Positions 44,597-58,100 of a DNA stretch of 64,000 nt are shown here, one piece after another. Under the pieces are notes generated by a model. It was not told the origin of the DNA. It saw only the letters and a program-made list of their open reading frames with translations, and made no database searches. The translations under genes were made by a program, and so were the position numbers. Source of the DNA: Laccaria trichodermophora (taxonomy: Eukaryota; Basidiomycota; Agaricomycetes; Agaricales; Hydnangiaceae); contig JACTVC010000010.1 in NCBI GenBank assembly GCA_018417955.1, forward strand, positions 756,763 to 820,762, in the 5' to 3' direction. Within the stretch, counting starts at the first letter, position 1. Every line of letters starts with the position of its first letter.

Positions 44597-45492
44597 TCAA
44601 GTATTAGATGCTGAGGCTCTGCTCAGGAATTCACAAACTTGTAAGAAGCCAATCGTCATTAAGGCAAAAGCGTAGCTGCTAAAACTTCGAGGTCCCCCAC
44701 CACTTGGGTTGTTCAGGCCAAGAGGTTTGGCCCACGTCTTGATTTCGTACAACATAGGTCGGAGGATATGGGACAGTTGGCAGTAGCGTTTGATTAAATC
44801 CGAGTTAAAAAGGCCCATTCGCTCGTTAACGTTGATGTCGCAATAGAGTCCAGTCTTTGGGTCTCGAAAGGTGACTGTCAACGATAGGCGAACCATGTCA
44901 AATACGGATTGACATGAACCACGTACCAATGGGGACGGTTGCAAACGGCCTTGCCTTGATATCTTTGAAACCAGCTCTAGTAAAAACCCCCATCAATCGT
45001 CTTCAATTTCCTGGTCAGCGTGGCAGAAGTCAAAAGGGCAAACTGTCGACATACCGAACATTGTATATGCCTTAGTTTGCAAAGATAAACATCAATACTA
45101 GCAAAATGGAAGAGGAATGTACCGGGAAGGGCTTTATGAGCAGATGGAAAGCCACGTGGTCTATCTGGGTCCTAAATCTGATCAACATGAAAAGTTCATG
45201 TCGAAAAAAAACTAACCAATATGACCATGTCTAAATCGCTCGTTGGATAGGATACACCGTATCTAACCGTCGCTCCGTTGAGACGAAAGCGCAGTAATTC
45301 AACCACACACCTTGTACTCCCAAATAGCTCAACTGTATACTTGGATCCAAATTTCCGTTGAATAGCTTGTTGAACGCGCTTCGTTGTTTCCATTCGTTGT
45401 AAAATTACAGAATCAGGAAGCACGTAAGTATCTTGCCACGGGTCCGAGGCCATGGAGTCGAGGAGTTCAGAAAGATCACTGCCCTTCCACAC
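44597..45492 (-). pseudogene. truncated Cid1/Trf4-type nucleotidyltransferase (non-canonical poly(A) polymerase)
   Basis: The catalytic core is easily read: KRVQQAIQRKFGSKYTVELF then GSTR, a 47-base GT-AG intron (about 45257-45303), and YGVSYPTSDLDMVIL with the paired Asp motif DLD. Further exons give RAGFKDIKARPFATVPI and, after a GTACGT intron, VTFRDPKTGLYCDINVNERM with the third Asp, then LRPMLYEIKTWAKPLGLNNP and FSSYAFALMTIGFLQ. The frame ends soon after, at about 44600, so the C-terminal PAP-associated domain is missing. The N-terminal boundary beyond 45492 is unclear. The well-kept splice sites suggest a recent, 3'-truncated duplicate. It lies between two fragments of an HNH repeat unit. 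Confidence 0.75.
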
Positions 45493-46309
45493 AAGCGACG
45501 TGAGTCAAGAAAGAGGAAATTTATAAAATATGACAGGAACCTGTGCGGAGTTCAGCCTACGATAGAAGTCGAGCAAACTGATCCTCTTTTCCTTGACACG
45601 GGGCTTTGTTACTGACCTGTTTCAACTGGATAAATAGGTAGAGGTTGTGTGAGGAAGAGAAAAGCAAACTTCTTTGGTAGTTTCCTCGTTCCTAGACGTG
45701 GTTGTTGGCGAGTCATTTCTCCCTTTGATTCTTGTCCAGAGGTCGTCGAATTAGAGATTGTGGGGATATCATCCTTCTGGCGCGAACAACACAACGTTAA
45801 ATCAATGACGCGCACGCCTACAAAATACGATGTTCAATGCTTTACATCCAGCGTTTTCTGCCTCGATGTAGTAGGGAGCACATTGCTTCTGTTTCTTCTT
45901 GAATTTGTCGGTTCGATAATCGCTAGACTGACTTGAGGTTAGGCTAACTGGTTTCTGAGGAAGGGTATATGGTGACAAACTCGATGGGTTCTTCAGTTTG
46001 TCCTAGAGGCGGTTGTCTAGGAATCGCCCGTTTTTCCACCTCGGCATGGGAATGTTTGTTTCGCAATTGGCTTACCAAACGGCGTCCGTCGATGTACAGG
46101 CGTTTCACATTTGAAGTCGTCCGCCTAGAGGACAGCATGTACGAAATTTTGGTAGGTAAAACACAAAAGGGTTTGGAACTTTGAATTCGGCGTATCCCGA
46201 TCCAAGAAGGTCGCACGAATTTTGCCCCATAGTAGAATTTTGTTTGAATTTGTCGCGAACTTAGCTTGGAACACTGCTCCTACCTTGTTTTCGACTCTCG
46301 AGCTTCACA
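45493..46309. other. 5' side of the nucleotidyltransferase fragment
   Basis: Minus-strand text such as YIDGRRLVSQLRNKHSHAEV (about 46090-46140) and GQTEEPIEFVTIY (about 45965-46010) looks coding and may be further exons of the truncated nucleotidyltransferase, but no clean splice model was found. Confidence 0.35.
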
Positions 46310-46600
46310 AGCCCTTCTATTATACCTTGATTATACCACTGCGGAAATCAAAAGACCGTGGTGTTTGCGCAGAAGATTTTATCCGTCGTCCAAGGCCATC
46401 CGTTGCACTTGTAGAAATCTAGCTATATGATGCCATTCAAGTTGGAATGGCATCGTAACAAGTTCCCCACGAACCCCAAAAATTGTGAAGTAGAAGAAAC
46501 CTGCAAGACAGGGCGCAGGGAAAGTAGTGTCGACGAGGGGATAGGGAGTGATACTTAGGTCGGTCAACCGTCACACCCTGATTCTCCCTATAGATTAGTA
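46310..46600 (-). pseudogene. 5' remnant of the third HNH-repeat unit (copy C, part 2)
   Basis: Matches the N-terminal half of HNH copies A and B: CGGAAATC.AAAGA.CGTGGTGTTTGCGCAG, CCACGAACCCC.AAAATTGTGAAG, GACAGGGCGCAGGGAAAG, and GTCGACGAGGGGATAG. It is heavily decayed, with large gaps relative to copy A. Together with 43840-44480 it frames the truncated nucleotidyltransferase. Confidence 0.7.
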
Positions 46601-46764
46601 GTAAGTACGGTTTCTCTTGATCAAGAGGGTGAGCCTGTGGCGATGTGAATGCGAGAGTACAATTAACAATGGTAAAATACAGCGATTAGATGCGCGGTAT
46701 ACAATTGTAAGACGAAAAGGAAAACTAGGAGAGTGAGGGAATCGTAAGAGTTCGTGAAAATGTT

Positions 46765-49700
46765 TTATTTACGAGGGGAACCAGTGGGTGCGGGAGTTTT
46801 ACGAGGGGAACCAGAGGGTACGGGAGTAGTTCGTTCGACAAGGGTAGAAGCAGGCCGATCTAGCCTGTTGTGCAATCTTTCAAGTTCTCGCTCAAGACTG
46901 AAAAGTGCAACGTTAGGAAGACAGCCTCATATTATCGGTGATTGCACTAACTTCAGAGCTTTTTGCTTGTAATCAGCGGCTTCACGCTCTGCACGTCGTT
47001 TCGCAGACGTGAGGCTGTTTTCTTCCGTTTGCTAATGAATCGAGGCTCAGTAAGAGGGAACAAAGGAGGAGAGAGATTTCAGCTACCATCAAGTCCATGG
47101 CCTGACGCAGACTTTGTATCTGAGATTCGTAGGTTTTGCGCTCTTCTTCCAGTTTGGCCCGTTGTCGGTCACTTTCGGCCAGTTGAAATTTGGTGTCGCG
47201 CGCCAACTTGTCAGCTGAACGTTGTAGTCTAGAGGTGTCACTCTTCTCCTTGTTTGTTTGATGGAGTTGATTAGTGAGTTCTTCTATCCGACTCTCCATT
47301 CGACGGGATCCTGTCGCAGGGCGAGGGGAACTGGCGTAAGATTTGGTTTCTAGATCGACGATGCGGACGTTGAGTTCTTTGATCTGCTTTTCGAGATTGG
47401 CCTGTTGTAAAAGGTAAGAAACGAATGGTTGAAAAGCATCATGAACAACCTACGTTGAGTCTGTCGAGCTCTGAGTTCTCTACACGAACTTTGCCAAGCT
47501 CAACTTGACACTCATTTGCGTAGGATTCCGCCTTCTTCATGCGATCAAAGGCGTTTACGACACGGTCCTCCTGCTCTTCGAGAGAGCGCTCCAGATCCTG
47601 CTTTTTGAGTTGCAATCTCTGGAATTCCCTGTCGGATGACATCTTATTGGTATCAACGTGGTCAAGCTTGATCGTTTCGAGTTCTGCTTGTAGAGCTCGA
47701 CGAGCCTTTTGGAGTAGGGCGCGATCTGCTTCGGCATCATCCAAGACTCCACGGAGCTCTCGAACTTGGGAGTGCAAGGCAACGATTTGTGCTTGTTGCT
47801 CAGCTTGAGCACCTGTACCAGCTTCAAAGGCCTTTTCGAGATCTGAAATCTTGGTTTCCATGCGTTCCTTCTCTTTCTTCCAGCCGCCACTGTTATACAC
47901 CTCATCGTCGTATCTGAGTTGCAGTTCATCATAGTCAGATCTAGTCTTGCGATTATCCTCTCGAAGCCGGCTCAAACCATCACGCTGCGATTGGAGCTCT
48001 GAACAAAAAAGAGACGTTCAACACTTTACCAAAGAAGTTGCAGGTCACTTTACCTTCACTTAATTGAGCGAGTTCCGCTAGAGCTTCGTCAGTGATACCG
48101 AAGTCCCAGTGCCCAAAGAACCATACCTTGATACTTCTTCCGGGTTTGGTCAATTGTGAAGTCACGTTCAGCAAGGTCCTTCTGGTGCTGTTCTCGCTCA
48201 TCTTCCAGCTCTTCGGCTAAACGCTGACGCAAAACCGTAGTTTCGGAGGATTCACGACCCTCTTCTTCGAGCTTAGCTTCTAGTTCTCGAAGGCGAAGTT
48301 CTGCAGCTCGGAGGCGATCGTGGGTAATCTGGCGCTCTGCGACTGCCTCCGTTTGCAGTTTTTCGACGTCGACAAGCGTTCGACGAGCTGTGCCCTGATT
48401 TTGAGTAAAGCCGACACATGGACTGAGATAGAGGACGAACCAAAGGCCTCTCCACGAGCAGCTTTCGCTCTGGCGATCTCAGCCGCTTCTAAGCGCTCTT
48501 GATATGACTGTTCCTTTGCTTTGTAGGACTCGACCACAGCTCGTAATTCTGCTGGCGATGTCAAGGTACTGTTTTGGGAACAGATGGGTGCTTACCGGAT
48601 AAGGCTGCAGATGAAGTAGATGAAGAGACTTCGTCGTCTTGCAACCGTTTTTGAAGTTGCCTCTTTGCGTCTGAGCAAACCAGTAAGAACCACGAACAGG
48701 ATTGATAACTGGGACTACGAACTTGCGGCCTCACTCTTGGAAACCTCCAGCTGCTCCCTCAATTCCTCGACTTCAACTTGAAGTTGTTTCCTTGCCTGGG
48801 TGAGATCACGAAGTTGAGCACGTTGCACCTCAAGCTCCCCTTGAGCGTTGCGCTGTTGAACCATCTTTGATAATGGTGAGAACAAATCTGGTATCAAAAT
48901 TTCCAATCAACCTACCAGCGCCTTTCGAGATTCTTCCAAGCGGGTGTAGCTTTCTCGCTCTTCAGCCATTGTCTTTTGGAATTTCAACCACATCGCTTGA
49001 ACGCCGTCAACCTGAGCAGCTTCAGCAGTTCGACGAGCTTCAGCCTCCTCCTCCAATAGTTCAGCCAATTTGGCGTTCTCCTTTGCTAATCGCGCCCGAT
49101 ATTGTTGCAGGAATTGCTTAGAACCATCGCTGTTCTCCAAATCGGAGGTCATTTCTCTTATGGAGGTCTCGAGGTGATGACGGACTCGCTCCGATGCTGC
49201 CATCTGCACCTCCAGGACCTGAACCTGTTGCTTGAGTGCAGCTACCTGTCTGTCAGGCCCTCGTGAAGAATCCCCTTCTTTGCCGGAGCGAGACGAAACA
49301 GTCCTGTTCTCTGTGGAACGTTTGCTGGGGGTGACGGGGGCCAACGAATGGAGTTCCTGAGCGTTGCTAGAGCGTAAATTACGTGACCGTGAAGACATTT
49401 CTTTCTCGAGCACGTCGTCGGCGTGTTGTAGTTCATGAAGTAGGCGTGCTTGAAAGTTTCCATCCCCCGGATGGCTGTTCATAATCAATTGTCGAATTTC
49501 TGCGTGTTGGCGTTCAATGCCTTCTCTTACTTTAACCGCAGTTGTTCGCGCCATTTCAACTTCATCAAGTTGACTCTCAAGTTGAGAGATCTGAGTTTCG
49601 TACTGACGTTGGAGCTTGGCCATGGAGTTGGTACCTTCAGTTTCTTCGGCTAATCTGTCAAGTTCCGTTTCTAGCTTGTTCTTCGATTTTTGTACTGAGG

Positions 49701-52700
49701 CAAGTTCCTCGGTAAGGTCTGTGTTCTGAAGTTGGACATTTGTGAGCTCTGATTGTACCCGACGCAGTTGCAGCTCAACTTCCTCTCTTGCACGTCGCTC
49801 CTTGTCGACGTCCGCCAATGCCCGGGCGGCACGTTCTTCCTGAGCTCTTGCGTTCTTTTCTTTCGCACGCAGTTCCATTCGCTCTCGTTCGGTCTCTCTG
49901 GCGAGGTCCTCGGCTTCTCCCGCCAGGCGCGCTTTTGCTTTCTCCAACGATTTGATGTAGGCAGCATTCTTTTGAAGTTCCAACTGCGCATCTTGTAATT
50001 GGCGGTCCGTTACTCTCTTAGCTTCTTCAAGAACGTGCACATGTTCAACGATAGTCTTGTCTTGTTTGGATTCCAGTTGTTTGATGTCCCATTCTCGGTC
50101 TTTCAAATCCTTTAGAGCTTTGTTTAGCTCACGATCGAATTTGATATTGCTGTCCTTCAACTTGGCAATCTCGGATTTTTTACTCGATAAGGATTTCTCG
50201 AGTTGCGTTCGCTTTGCAAGCTCGCTTTCATGTTGTTTTCGTACCGTATCCAACTGCCTGGTTTGGGTTTCTTGGTCACGTTGAAACTGCAAAACGACGT
50301 CTTCAAAATCTCGGTATTTGGCTTGTGCACTAGAGAGTTGGCGCTCTAAACCCTGAGAAAGTGGGAGAGATAAGGTTAGGAATGACAAGCTCACAAAATG
50401 CTTACTTCTTTTATCCTCAAGGTGTCCGCAAGCTGGCTTTCGTTTTCGTGCTGGCGTGATCGTAATGATTGTAGTTCCGATTCCGTTGTTCGTTTCGCCT
50501 TCTCGAGGTCGGATAGCGTGTTCTGGGACTTTGTCAATTGAGATTGTGCTGCCCGCTCCCGATCTAGAAGCGACTGGTGGCTGTGCTGCAGAGACGTGTA
50601 GTCGCGGAGAGCGTGATCCAATTCAAGTTTCAACTTGCTTTGCCCTTCCAGAGCAGATCGTCGAGCTTCAGTGACCTCCTGATGCAGTCTACTGACTTGG
50701 CTTCGAAGGTCAGCGAGCTCCATTTCCTTGCTCTTCTCAACATCATTGCGGCGGGTTTCTTCGCTAGTCTTAGCCGCTAAAAGTCCACGGAGCTCGTCAA
50801 GTTCCTCCTCAAGTTTTGAACGCACTGCGTCCTCTTGATACCGATCGTTTTTCTCGGCTGTCAGCTGGGCGTCGAGGGTATCAATGTCGCTCTGCAATTC
50901 CGCAATTTCCTTCAGCGATTGCTCGCGTTCGCGGGTCAACAAATCAAGTTGATCAGTAAGCCGAATGATTTGTTCTTCCTTCTTCTGAATCATGTTGGAG
51001 TACTCCGTCGCGGTGCGTGCGATCTCGGCCAGCTGTTCCTTTGCCTGCCGGGCATCCTTTTCCAAATCATCAGATTTTCCTTTGATTAAGGCACTAGGAA
51101 ATGTTGGATCAGTCAATGACCGCATCACTCAGTCTGGGTTGACCTCACCGATTACGAAGCTCAACATCAAGCTTGCCTTCCATTTCCTTCACGAGAACGT
51201 CGGCTCGCTCCTTGGCTCTGATTACGTCCTCTTCTCGTTGGAGAGCAAGATTTTTGAGATCCTCGCTGACTTTCTGCAATTCATCCAGATCGCCACGCAT
51301 TGCCTCGATTTCTTCGTAAGCGTTGCCAAGCTGGCTATTCAGCTCCTGCTCCCGAGATTCCCATTCCTTCTGCTCGGTTTCCAAACGAACAAGATGTTCT
51401 GCGGCCTGATCGAAAACTTGGCGCAAAGCCTCGTGTTTCTCCTCAGTCTCTTTCTGTAGTTTCATCGCGCGATCGAGCTGTGAGTCAAGAAGATCGAGAT
51501 CTGCTTGTAAGGCTGTAACCTCCTCTTCAAGTTCTACCTCCCGTTTTTTACTTCTCTCCAATAAATCATCTTTGTCGAGTGCCAAACCACGTTCCGCCTC
51601 TAACTGATCCTCTATCTTCCGCTTTTCAGCTTCAAGGGACATCTTGAGGCTCTCTAAATTCTCTCTCTCCTGTTTTTCACGCTCGGCGCGCTCCTTTATA
51701 AGTGTAAGCTCAACTTCTTTTTTTCTAAGCTCATCGTCATTACGGGTCGCCGCAAGCAGAGGCCGAACCTGAACTTGGTTAGAAGAGATCATGGAGGGAG
51801 AAGAAACCATACCTTTGTATACAGTTGCCACCAAGGCCATTCCCTGAGTTCCCCATACACCCGAGCATTTCGCTGAATGGTCCTGATCGCTACCGCACGG
51901 TTTAGAATTTTCTTCACTTGCCTGCGTGCAGTCCACATTCGTGCAACAGCTTGAAGCCTAGAGAATATTTCGAAAAGCAACAGGTCTCGTCGCTCTTCAA
52001 GTTCAGCCAATACGCCGGCTTTAAAGAAGATTTTCGAAGTGCCAATCTTGAATATCATGTCGTCCAGCTCCAGAGCTTTAACCATCCTGCGGCAGGCTTC
52101 TCGGCCGTCCATGTAGCCTCTCGGAATAATTCCAGGAGTCAAAACTTCGTAACGCTGGCGAAATTCTACAAACGGAAGACGGTTTGGGTACCCCAGCCGT
52201 GCGATACGGATACCCTCCAAAACACCATTACATCGAAGTTGATCGAGCACCAAAGGAACGTCCACCCGACCCGGCTTTTTGTGAGCGTTCGGTACGATGC
52301 ATCGCACAAAATGTGGCTGGGTGGCACGAAGCTGTATCATCAAGCTAGCCAGCTGCTCTTTATGCCGCTGAGCGACAGTCCTGAATGCTCCTTTCTTCAT
52401 GGTGCGTTTTTTGCCAACGGTGAACATGTTACCCACTCCACCAAGGCTAGAATCTGCGTACTCGGCGAAAAGGGTAGAGACGTAGCGTTCCGATGAAGCG
52501 GCTAGTACTCGGGTGATATTATCATTCAAGGGGTCCTTATTCTTCTCTAGCCATCCATCCGTACGATATTCCACCTTGGCCGCGTAATGTTGGATGATGA
52601 AACCTTGTTCAAATCGCGAGGGTTCGTATTTATCTTTCCCAGGGTGGTAAGCATCCTCATCGTCGAGCAACCCGGCCCACATTGCATTCAGCTTGTTGGT

Positions 52701-54728
52701 GAATGTCAAGTCGGTAGCTTTGGGCATGATACATTCTTCGTCCAAGCAGCTCAGGATGCCAATTACGCTGCCACTTGCTTCGATAAGGTCAATCGTAGGC
52801 TGTAAATCCAGGCCAAAATTGACGTAGTCCCATTTGATGCCCTCTCTAGCGTACTCTTCCTGTTCTAGAACGAACATATGGTGGTTAAAAAATTGCTGGA
52901 GTTTCTCGTTCGTGTAGTTGATGAGAAGTTGTTCATAAGCATTGACCTCGAAAATCTCAAAACCAGCGATATCGAGAACACCAATGAAAGTCGACTTGGA
53001 CGAAGGTCGGTCGAGGGCGCGATTGATTCGATCGACCAAAGCTCCGAAAGATTTTTCATAGAGTGTTTTACACAATGCGGAAAGTTCATCGAGAGCTTGT
53101 TGTTTTGTCCGGGCTTGAGAAACCCATTCTCGACCGGCTAACGCACGTGGACGGAGAATGGCGCGTGTGAATTCTGCGATGGGTACTCCGAGGAGATGAC
53201 ATACTCGCTCTGCTTGAGATGGGTCAGGCATAACAGCATCGTCTGAGCGGGAAGATGTGATTGTGATGTTGCCAATGTGCAAGATGGCGGCAACGATGCG
53301 GAAAAGATCAAATTGCTCGCTTTTTGAGAAACCGACAACGTCTAAAGCCGTCTACGCCCTGGTGAATAGGTGTGAAATCGAAGACACATAAAACTGACCT
53401 GTAAAGCTGACCACTCTTCCATATCATCAACGCCGTCAACCTCTCGCCGGCTTTTATTGAGGTACTCGTAATCCTCAACTCCACCTCCAAGCAGCAAGTC
53501 CTCTGTTCGTAAGGTATAAGCAGCGTCACTTAATACAATGAGTGCAAAGCTCACCCTTCATCTTGCCCCCGCCAGCCATTAGCTGGTAGAAAACATGGAA
53601 ACTCCTCTCCGCTTCACTTCGAAATACAACCCGACTTTTTTCCAGCAAATACCAATCGATGTTGGCCCCTGCAATGCTGCCGTCTGGAGCAAACATAATT
53701 CTCACAAACTTGCCAAAACGACTCGAGTTATTATTGCGCTGTGTTTGGGCATTTCCAAACGCTTCTAATATTGGATTGGCCTGCAAAATTTGGCGCTCCA
53801 GAAGCCCTAGTCTGCCTTTCGCAGTCATATGGGATCCATTGCCAGACAAGGAGGGGGACATCGCAACTCCCTTGCGGACTGAGTTGCTTCGAGGAAGGCC
53901 AGCGGACGGCATAGAGGTATTGAATGAAGAAGAGAAAGCGAGCGTGGTCGAACGAGAATGTGATGGTGTCGAGGGGGGATGAACGTCGGTTGCTATCGCC
54001 GCGAGGTACTGAATGACCTTCTTCGTACTCTCCGTTTTCCCTGCGCCTGATTCACCACTAAAACGAATGTCAACAACAACGGCATTGAGAAACAAAACCA
54101 ATTACAACATACGTGATGAGAATACTTTGATTTTCTCGTTCTTCACCCATGTTAATCCAAGCGCGTTCAGCGACCGCGAAGATGTGTGGGGGGTTTTCAT
54201 CTCGACGCTTGTTACGATATTGTTGGATGATAGAATCTGAGTAGAGGGGAAGGTTTTGGTATGGATTGATTGCCACCAAGAATAAGCCGGAATAGGTCTG
54301 AGCTCAAAGTACATGAGCATGGGCACATCCATGTATCATACGAAGCGTTCCTTACATAGATAGCACCTGAACCATACCTCAGACGAAGGTTGTGTACAAC
54401 GCTCGCTTCGTTTAAAAAGGTGAGATCCGCAATATCCTCGACGCGATCGAACTTTGGCGGGTTCATCTTGAACAGTGAGTCAAAGGATACCCGCCGAAAC
54501 TACTCCCAGATTATCAGAAACTTATAAAGGACGCGTCAAATGAGATTATACCTCCCCCCCGGCCGCCATAATAACCTCAGCAGCGTCCTCCTCTTCTCTG
54601 TTCACCCATCCGGCAAGGTACCCTTCCTTTGAGTCTGGAACCCAAACCCACTTCTTCTCGTTGAATTCAGCTTGTTGAGCGGCGGCTCGAGCGGCCTCAG
54701 CGCTCTGCGATAGTCGAGGTGCGGGCAT
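46765..54728 (-). CDS. MYO2: type II (conventional) myosin heavy chain
   Basis: The motor starts at 54728 ([20 protein letters not shown]) with an SH3-like [20 protein letters not shown]. Then come [35 protein letters not shown], the P-loop [13 protein letters not shown] (after an intron near 54060-54110), switch [13 protein letters not shown], switch [22 protein letters not shown], and the actin/relay blocks through [20 protein letters not shown]. One or two IQ-type segments ([35 protein letters not shown]) bind light chains. A heptad-rich coiled coil of more than 1,400 residues follows from about 51750 to 46900. The C-terminus repeats [16 protein letters not shown]. Myosin II builds the cytokinetic actomyosin ring. 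Introns are few in the tail and more frequent in the motor. Confidence 0.95.
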
Positions 54729-55146
54729 GGTCCGAAATTTGGGGGTTTAGATCATGCAGAGGTCACTTGGCAGTCAGTTGATACTGAGTTGATGTAGGGT
54801 ATTCTAGCCGGGATATATATGGTGATCGACGAGATGGTATGCACAGTGGGGTACTCGTAAAGCTAGAAATGATGGAAAAATGGGGAAAGAAGAGGGTATC
54901 AAATTGACCGTTCCAGAGAGGTGGAATGTCAGGTCGTGAACTGTTTGTCTTGTTCAGACGCGTCAACTTTGCCTGGCCTCGTGACGCCAGCAGTTTCAAC
55001 CAACATCGACAAATTAGGATATTCCTGTCCATTTTAGTATTGGTAAAGTAATATACATCATAGTAGTAGTAACATAGAAAATATCAAGCTGGTGTGAACT
55101 GGAGAGATTATGGTCAATGCTTGTGGATCGGAGTCATTGAATAGTG
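54729..55146. other. gap between the myosin start and the Ppo 3' end
   Basis: 418 bases on the 5' side of myosin and the 3' side of the Ppo gene (both minus strand). No gene was seen. Confidence 0.45.
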
Positions 55147-58100
55147 CTAGCTCACTTGAACAAGTAGAGAATCTGGGAACGGTCCAACGATTCCCTCAGT
55201 GTTGATGTACTGCGTGCTCGGGGTGCCATTCCAATTTTCTTTGAAGCTGAAGCCGACAATAAGGAGAGCAGTCACAATTTACCAGTTTGTTCTTACCTAA
55301 GGAAAGAACCAGATTTTCCAGGTGCTGGTTTCAGGTTCTTCAATGATAGGATTTTTCCAACAACCACCGGAACGGTCTGAATGTGCGTGGTAAGCCAGAT
55401 AAGAGGAAATTAAACAGAAGTGTCGACGTACTGCGTCAAAAAAGACGGGCGACAGCAATCTGGTGCGTATGGTTGAGTTGAGGGTTATCATTTAGCCAGC
55501 TTTAAAAATTTACCCAAAGTCCCCAATAGTTGTTATGCCTGCCTCTGGCCGAGAGTAACTAGCCACAGATGGGTGGGGACCGAAAACTTCGGGCTAAAAC
55601 GACTCGGTCAGTCGACACAACCAACCTGTCAGAAAAATGTTGCCTACGTCTAAATTCGCTTTTACAATATTGGCAAAGGCATGCTCGGTGGCATTGACTC
55701 GCTTTGAGCCAACAAGGACATCCTGAGCGGCTGTACGGTAAACACCTGCTACAGCAGGGTTCAATCCTAGAAGAAATGTCAGTCTCGTATATATGAGTGT
55801 GGAAGGGGAACCTCTGACGCAATGCTTCACGGACATATGCCAGGATTTTGTCGGGGGCGTCTTTTTCTTTGGAATTTGCCAGGTTTACGATCTCTTGTCG
55901 CGCTACGGCTTGCTCCTTGGCGAGATAAAAGTCGACAACCTTTGCGATCGTTTGAGAATAGAGGGGTGCAGTGGGAATGGTAGCCGAGAAAACTTGTGCT
56001 GCCAACTCGTGTCGAGTATGATTCTTCCCTTCTGCGTCAATGACTTTCTTTAAGAAATCGTGGCTCTTGTCTGAAGCACCAATACTAAGATGATTCAAGG
56101 CGTCCGGAATCGAGAGCTGGTACATCAGGAGTGTCAGTCAGCGCTGAGCGGAGGGTTCATTGCGATGAACCGACCTGGATACCGGTGAGCTTTTCAATGT
56201 GGGCATGAATGATGTCAAGGATCTCAGCAGCATACCGCTGAGAGGATTCTCGCAGATGCCAATCGTTGACGGGGTCGAAATTAAGGTAAACATAGCTAGA
56301 AAGGTTGTTCATTGAGACTCAAGACGAAGCAGAGAATTGAAACAAACCTCGCTATTACCGCGAACTTGTGGTAAGTGTCCTGCTCGTACCACACACCGCC
56401 AGGATGCGCGCTCGTCTTCAGGGGTAGGCCAGCCTGAACAGATGCCGATGAGATCAGGCTAGACGAACAAAGCGATGGCAACGGAACGAACAATGCTATG
56501 TGATATCCAATGGATCGGCAAAATGTTGATAACGTCTTTGACGATATCTACGTATTTCAGGCCTTTCGACACTGGTTCAAATGCCTTTGCCTTGATTAAA
56601 TCTTCGGTCGTTTTGCTGAAGAAAGCCACCCAGTCGGCCGTAGATTCTCTATGAATCAGGCTGGAGACTTGTGAGACCCCTTCATGGAGATGTCTTATGG
56701 CTTCTGGAACCTCGTTTTCTTTCGTAGGCGTTACCGCTGTCGTCGGAGTCGACTTCTTGATAACGCTCTAATGATACATAATCAAAATAAAGCCATGGGC
56801 AACGGGTAGATGTCGTACCAATCTCTTCGACACGGTCGTGAACGCTGATGGGCGTTTCTTTGGCAGGAAAGGTTTCACTACGTTATAAAGTCGATGGTCG
56901 TAGGCAGACACAAAGTGAGGGTCCTTTAGAACTTTTTTGACACTCTCAAGAGTGTCGAAAGGAACGGTGGGTGAATCCTGGCGCGGCCGAGTCCAGATGT
57001 ACTTGTCGACTAGAGATGGATTTGTCTTCGCCAAATTTTCTCTCATGAATACGGGGTCCAAGAAAGGGAAGTGGGCATATGCTGATCCCCGTTGGTAGTG
57101 CTCCGGCAATGTGCGGAAAAGCAACTTCGTAAGTAAACCGCCGTACGAACCGTCTTTCTTGTCATATTGACAGTCTTGATATCCCCAAGAGGTAAGATTG
57201 AAGGCTTCACGAAGAAGGGTCAATATCAAACTGGTACTGAGAAGGGGGAGCAACCTACGATTAAAGTCTACAGTCAAGAAACGATCTCCTCGAGTGAGGC
57301 AAACTGCATCAGCAAGAATGGCGCGTGAGATGGTGTAACCAGGGCACAAGCCAGCTCCTGGCCCGGGCTCTTTGGTTTGCTCTGCTTGCAGACCAACCTA
57401 GAGAATAGGGAGTTGAGCGATATTGCAAAGAAAATCGACGACACTAACGTGGAGCTCCAAGTTATCAATGTCTCTGTACAATGCAGCCGCTGCGGTCTGA
57501 CAACAATGTTAGATGCGGCGAGGAGCTGGAAAGAAACCACTCCTACATGGATTTCACTATCTGGATTCCACTCTGCAAATGTCTTGTATGCTGAAATTGG
57601 CAAGTCAGCTTGGCGAGATATCAAGAACAAGGAGAGGACTGACGCCTGAGCCCCAAAAACTTTCTGAACTCATTAAGCTATAACAGGATCGCAACGTCAG
57701 CTTTCTCTCGACAACTTCGTAAACACAACGTACCGAACAAGTTCCCCAAGACCTCGCTTGTCTCATCCCCATGATCTCAATCACTCTGAGAACTTCAGGA
57801 GTTCCTCGCGCTCCATATGCTCTTGCGCGCCATTCTGTAGCATCTTGCAAAATCTGCGCAAGGTCGGCATCATTGAAACGGCCCTTGTCATTCCGCTTCA
57901 AACTGCAGTAAAAATTGTTAAAAGAAGCTGAAGATCAACGATTAAGTGATGTACTCTTTGAAAGTCCAGACTCTAGGGTCCTTCGGGGGTATCATAAATT
58001 CATGGGCCGCGTTTTTGAAATCTTCAATGGTAACCTAGGATAACGTTGACATCGACTGATCAAAATCAACAGAAGACCTACGTCATTGGGATTTTTGCCC

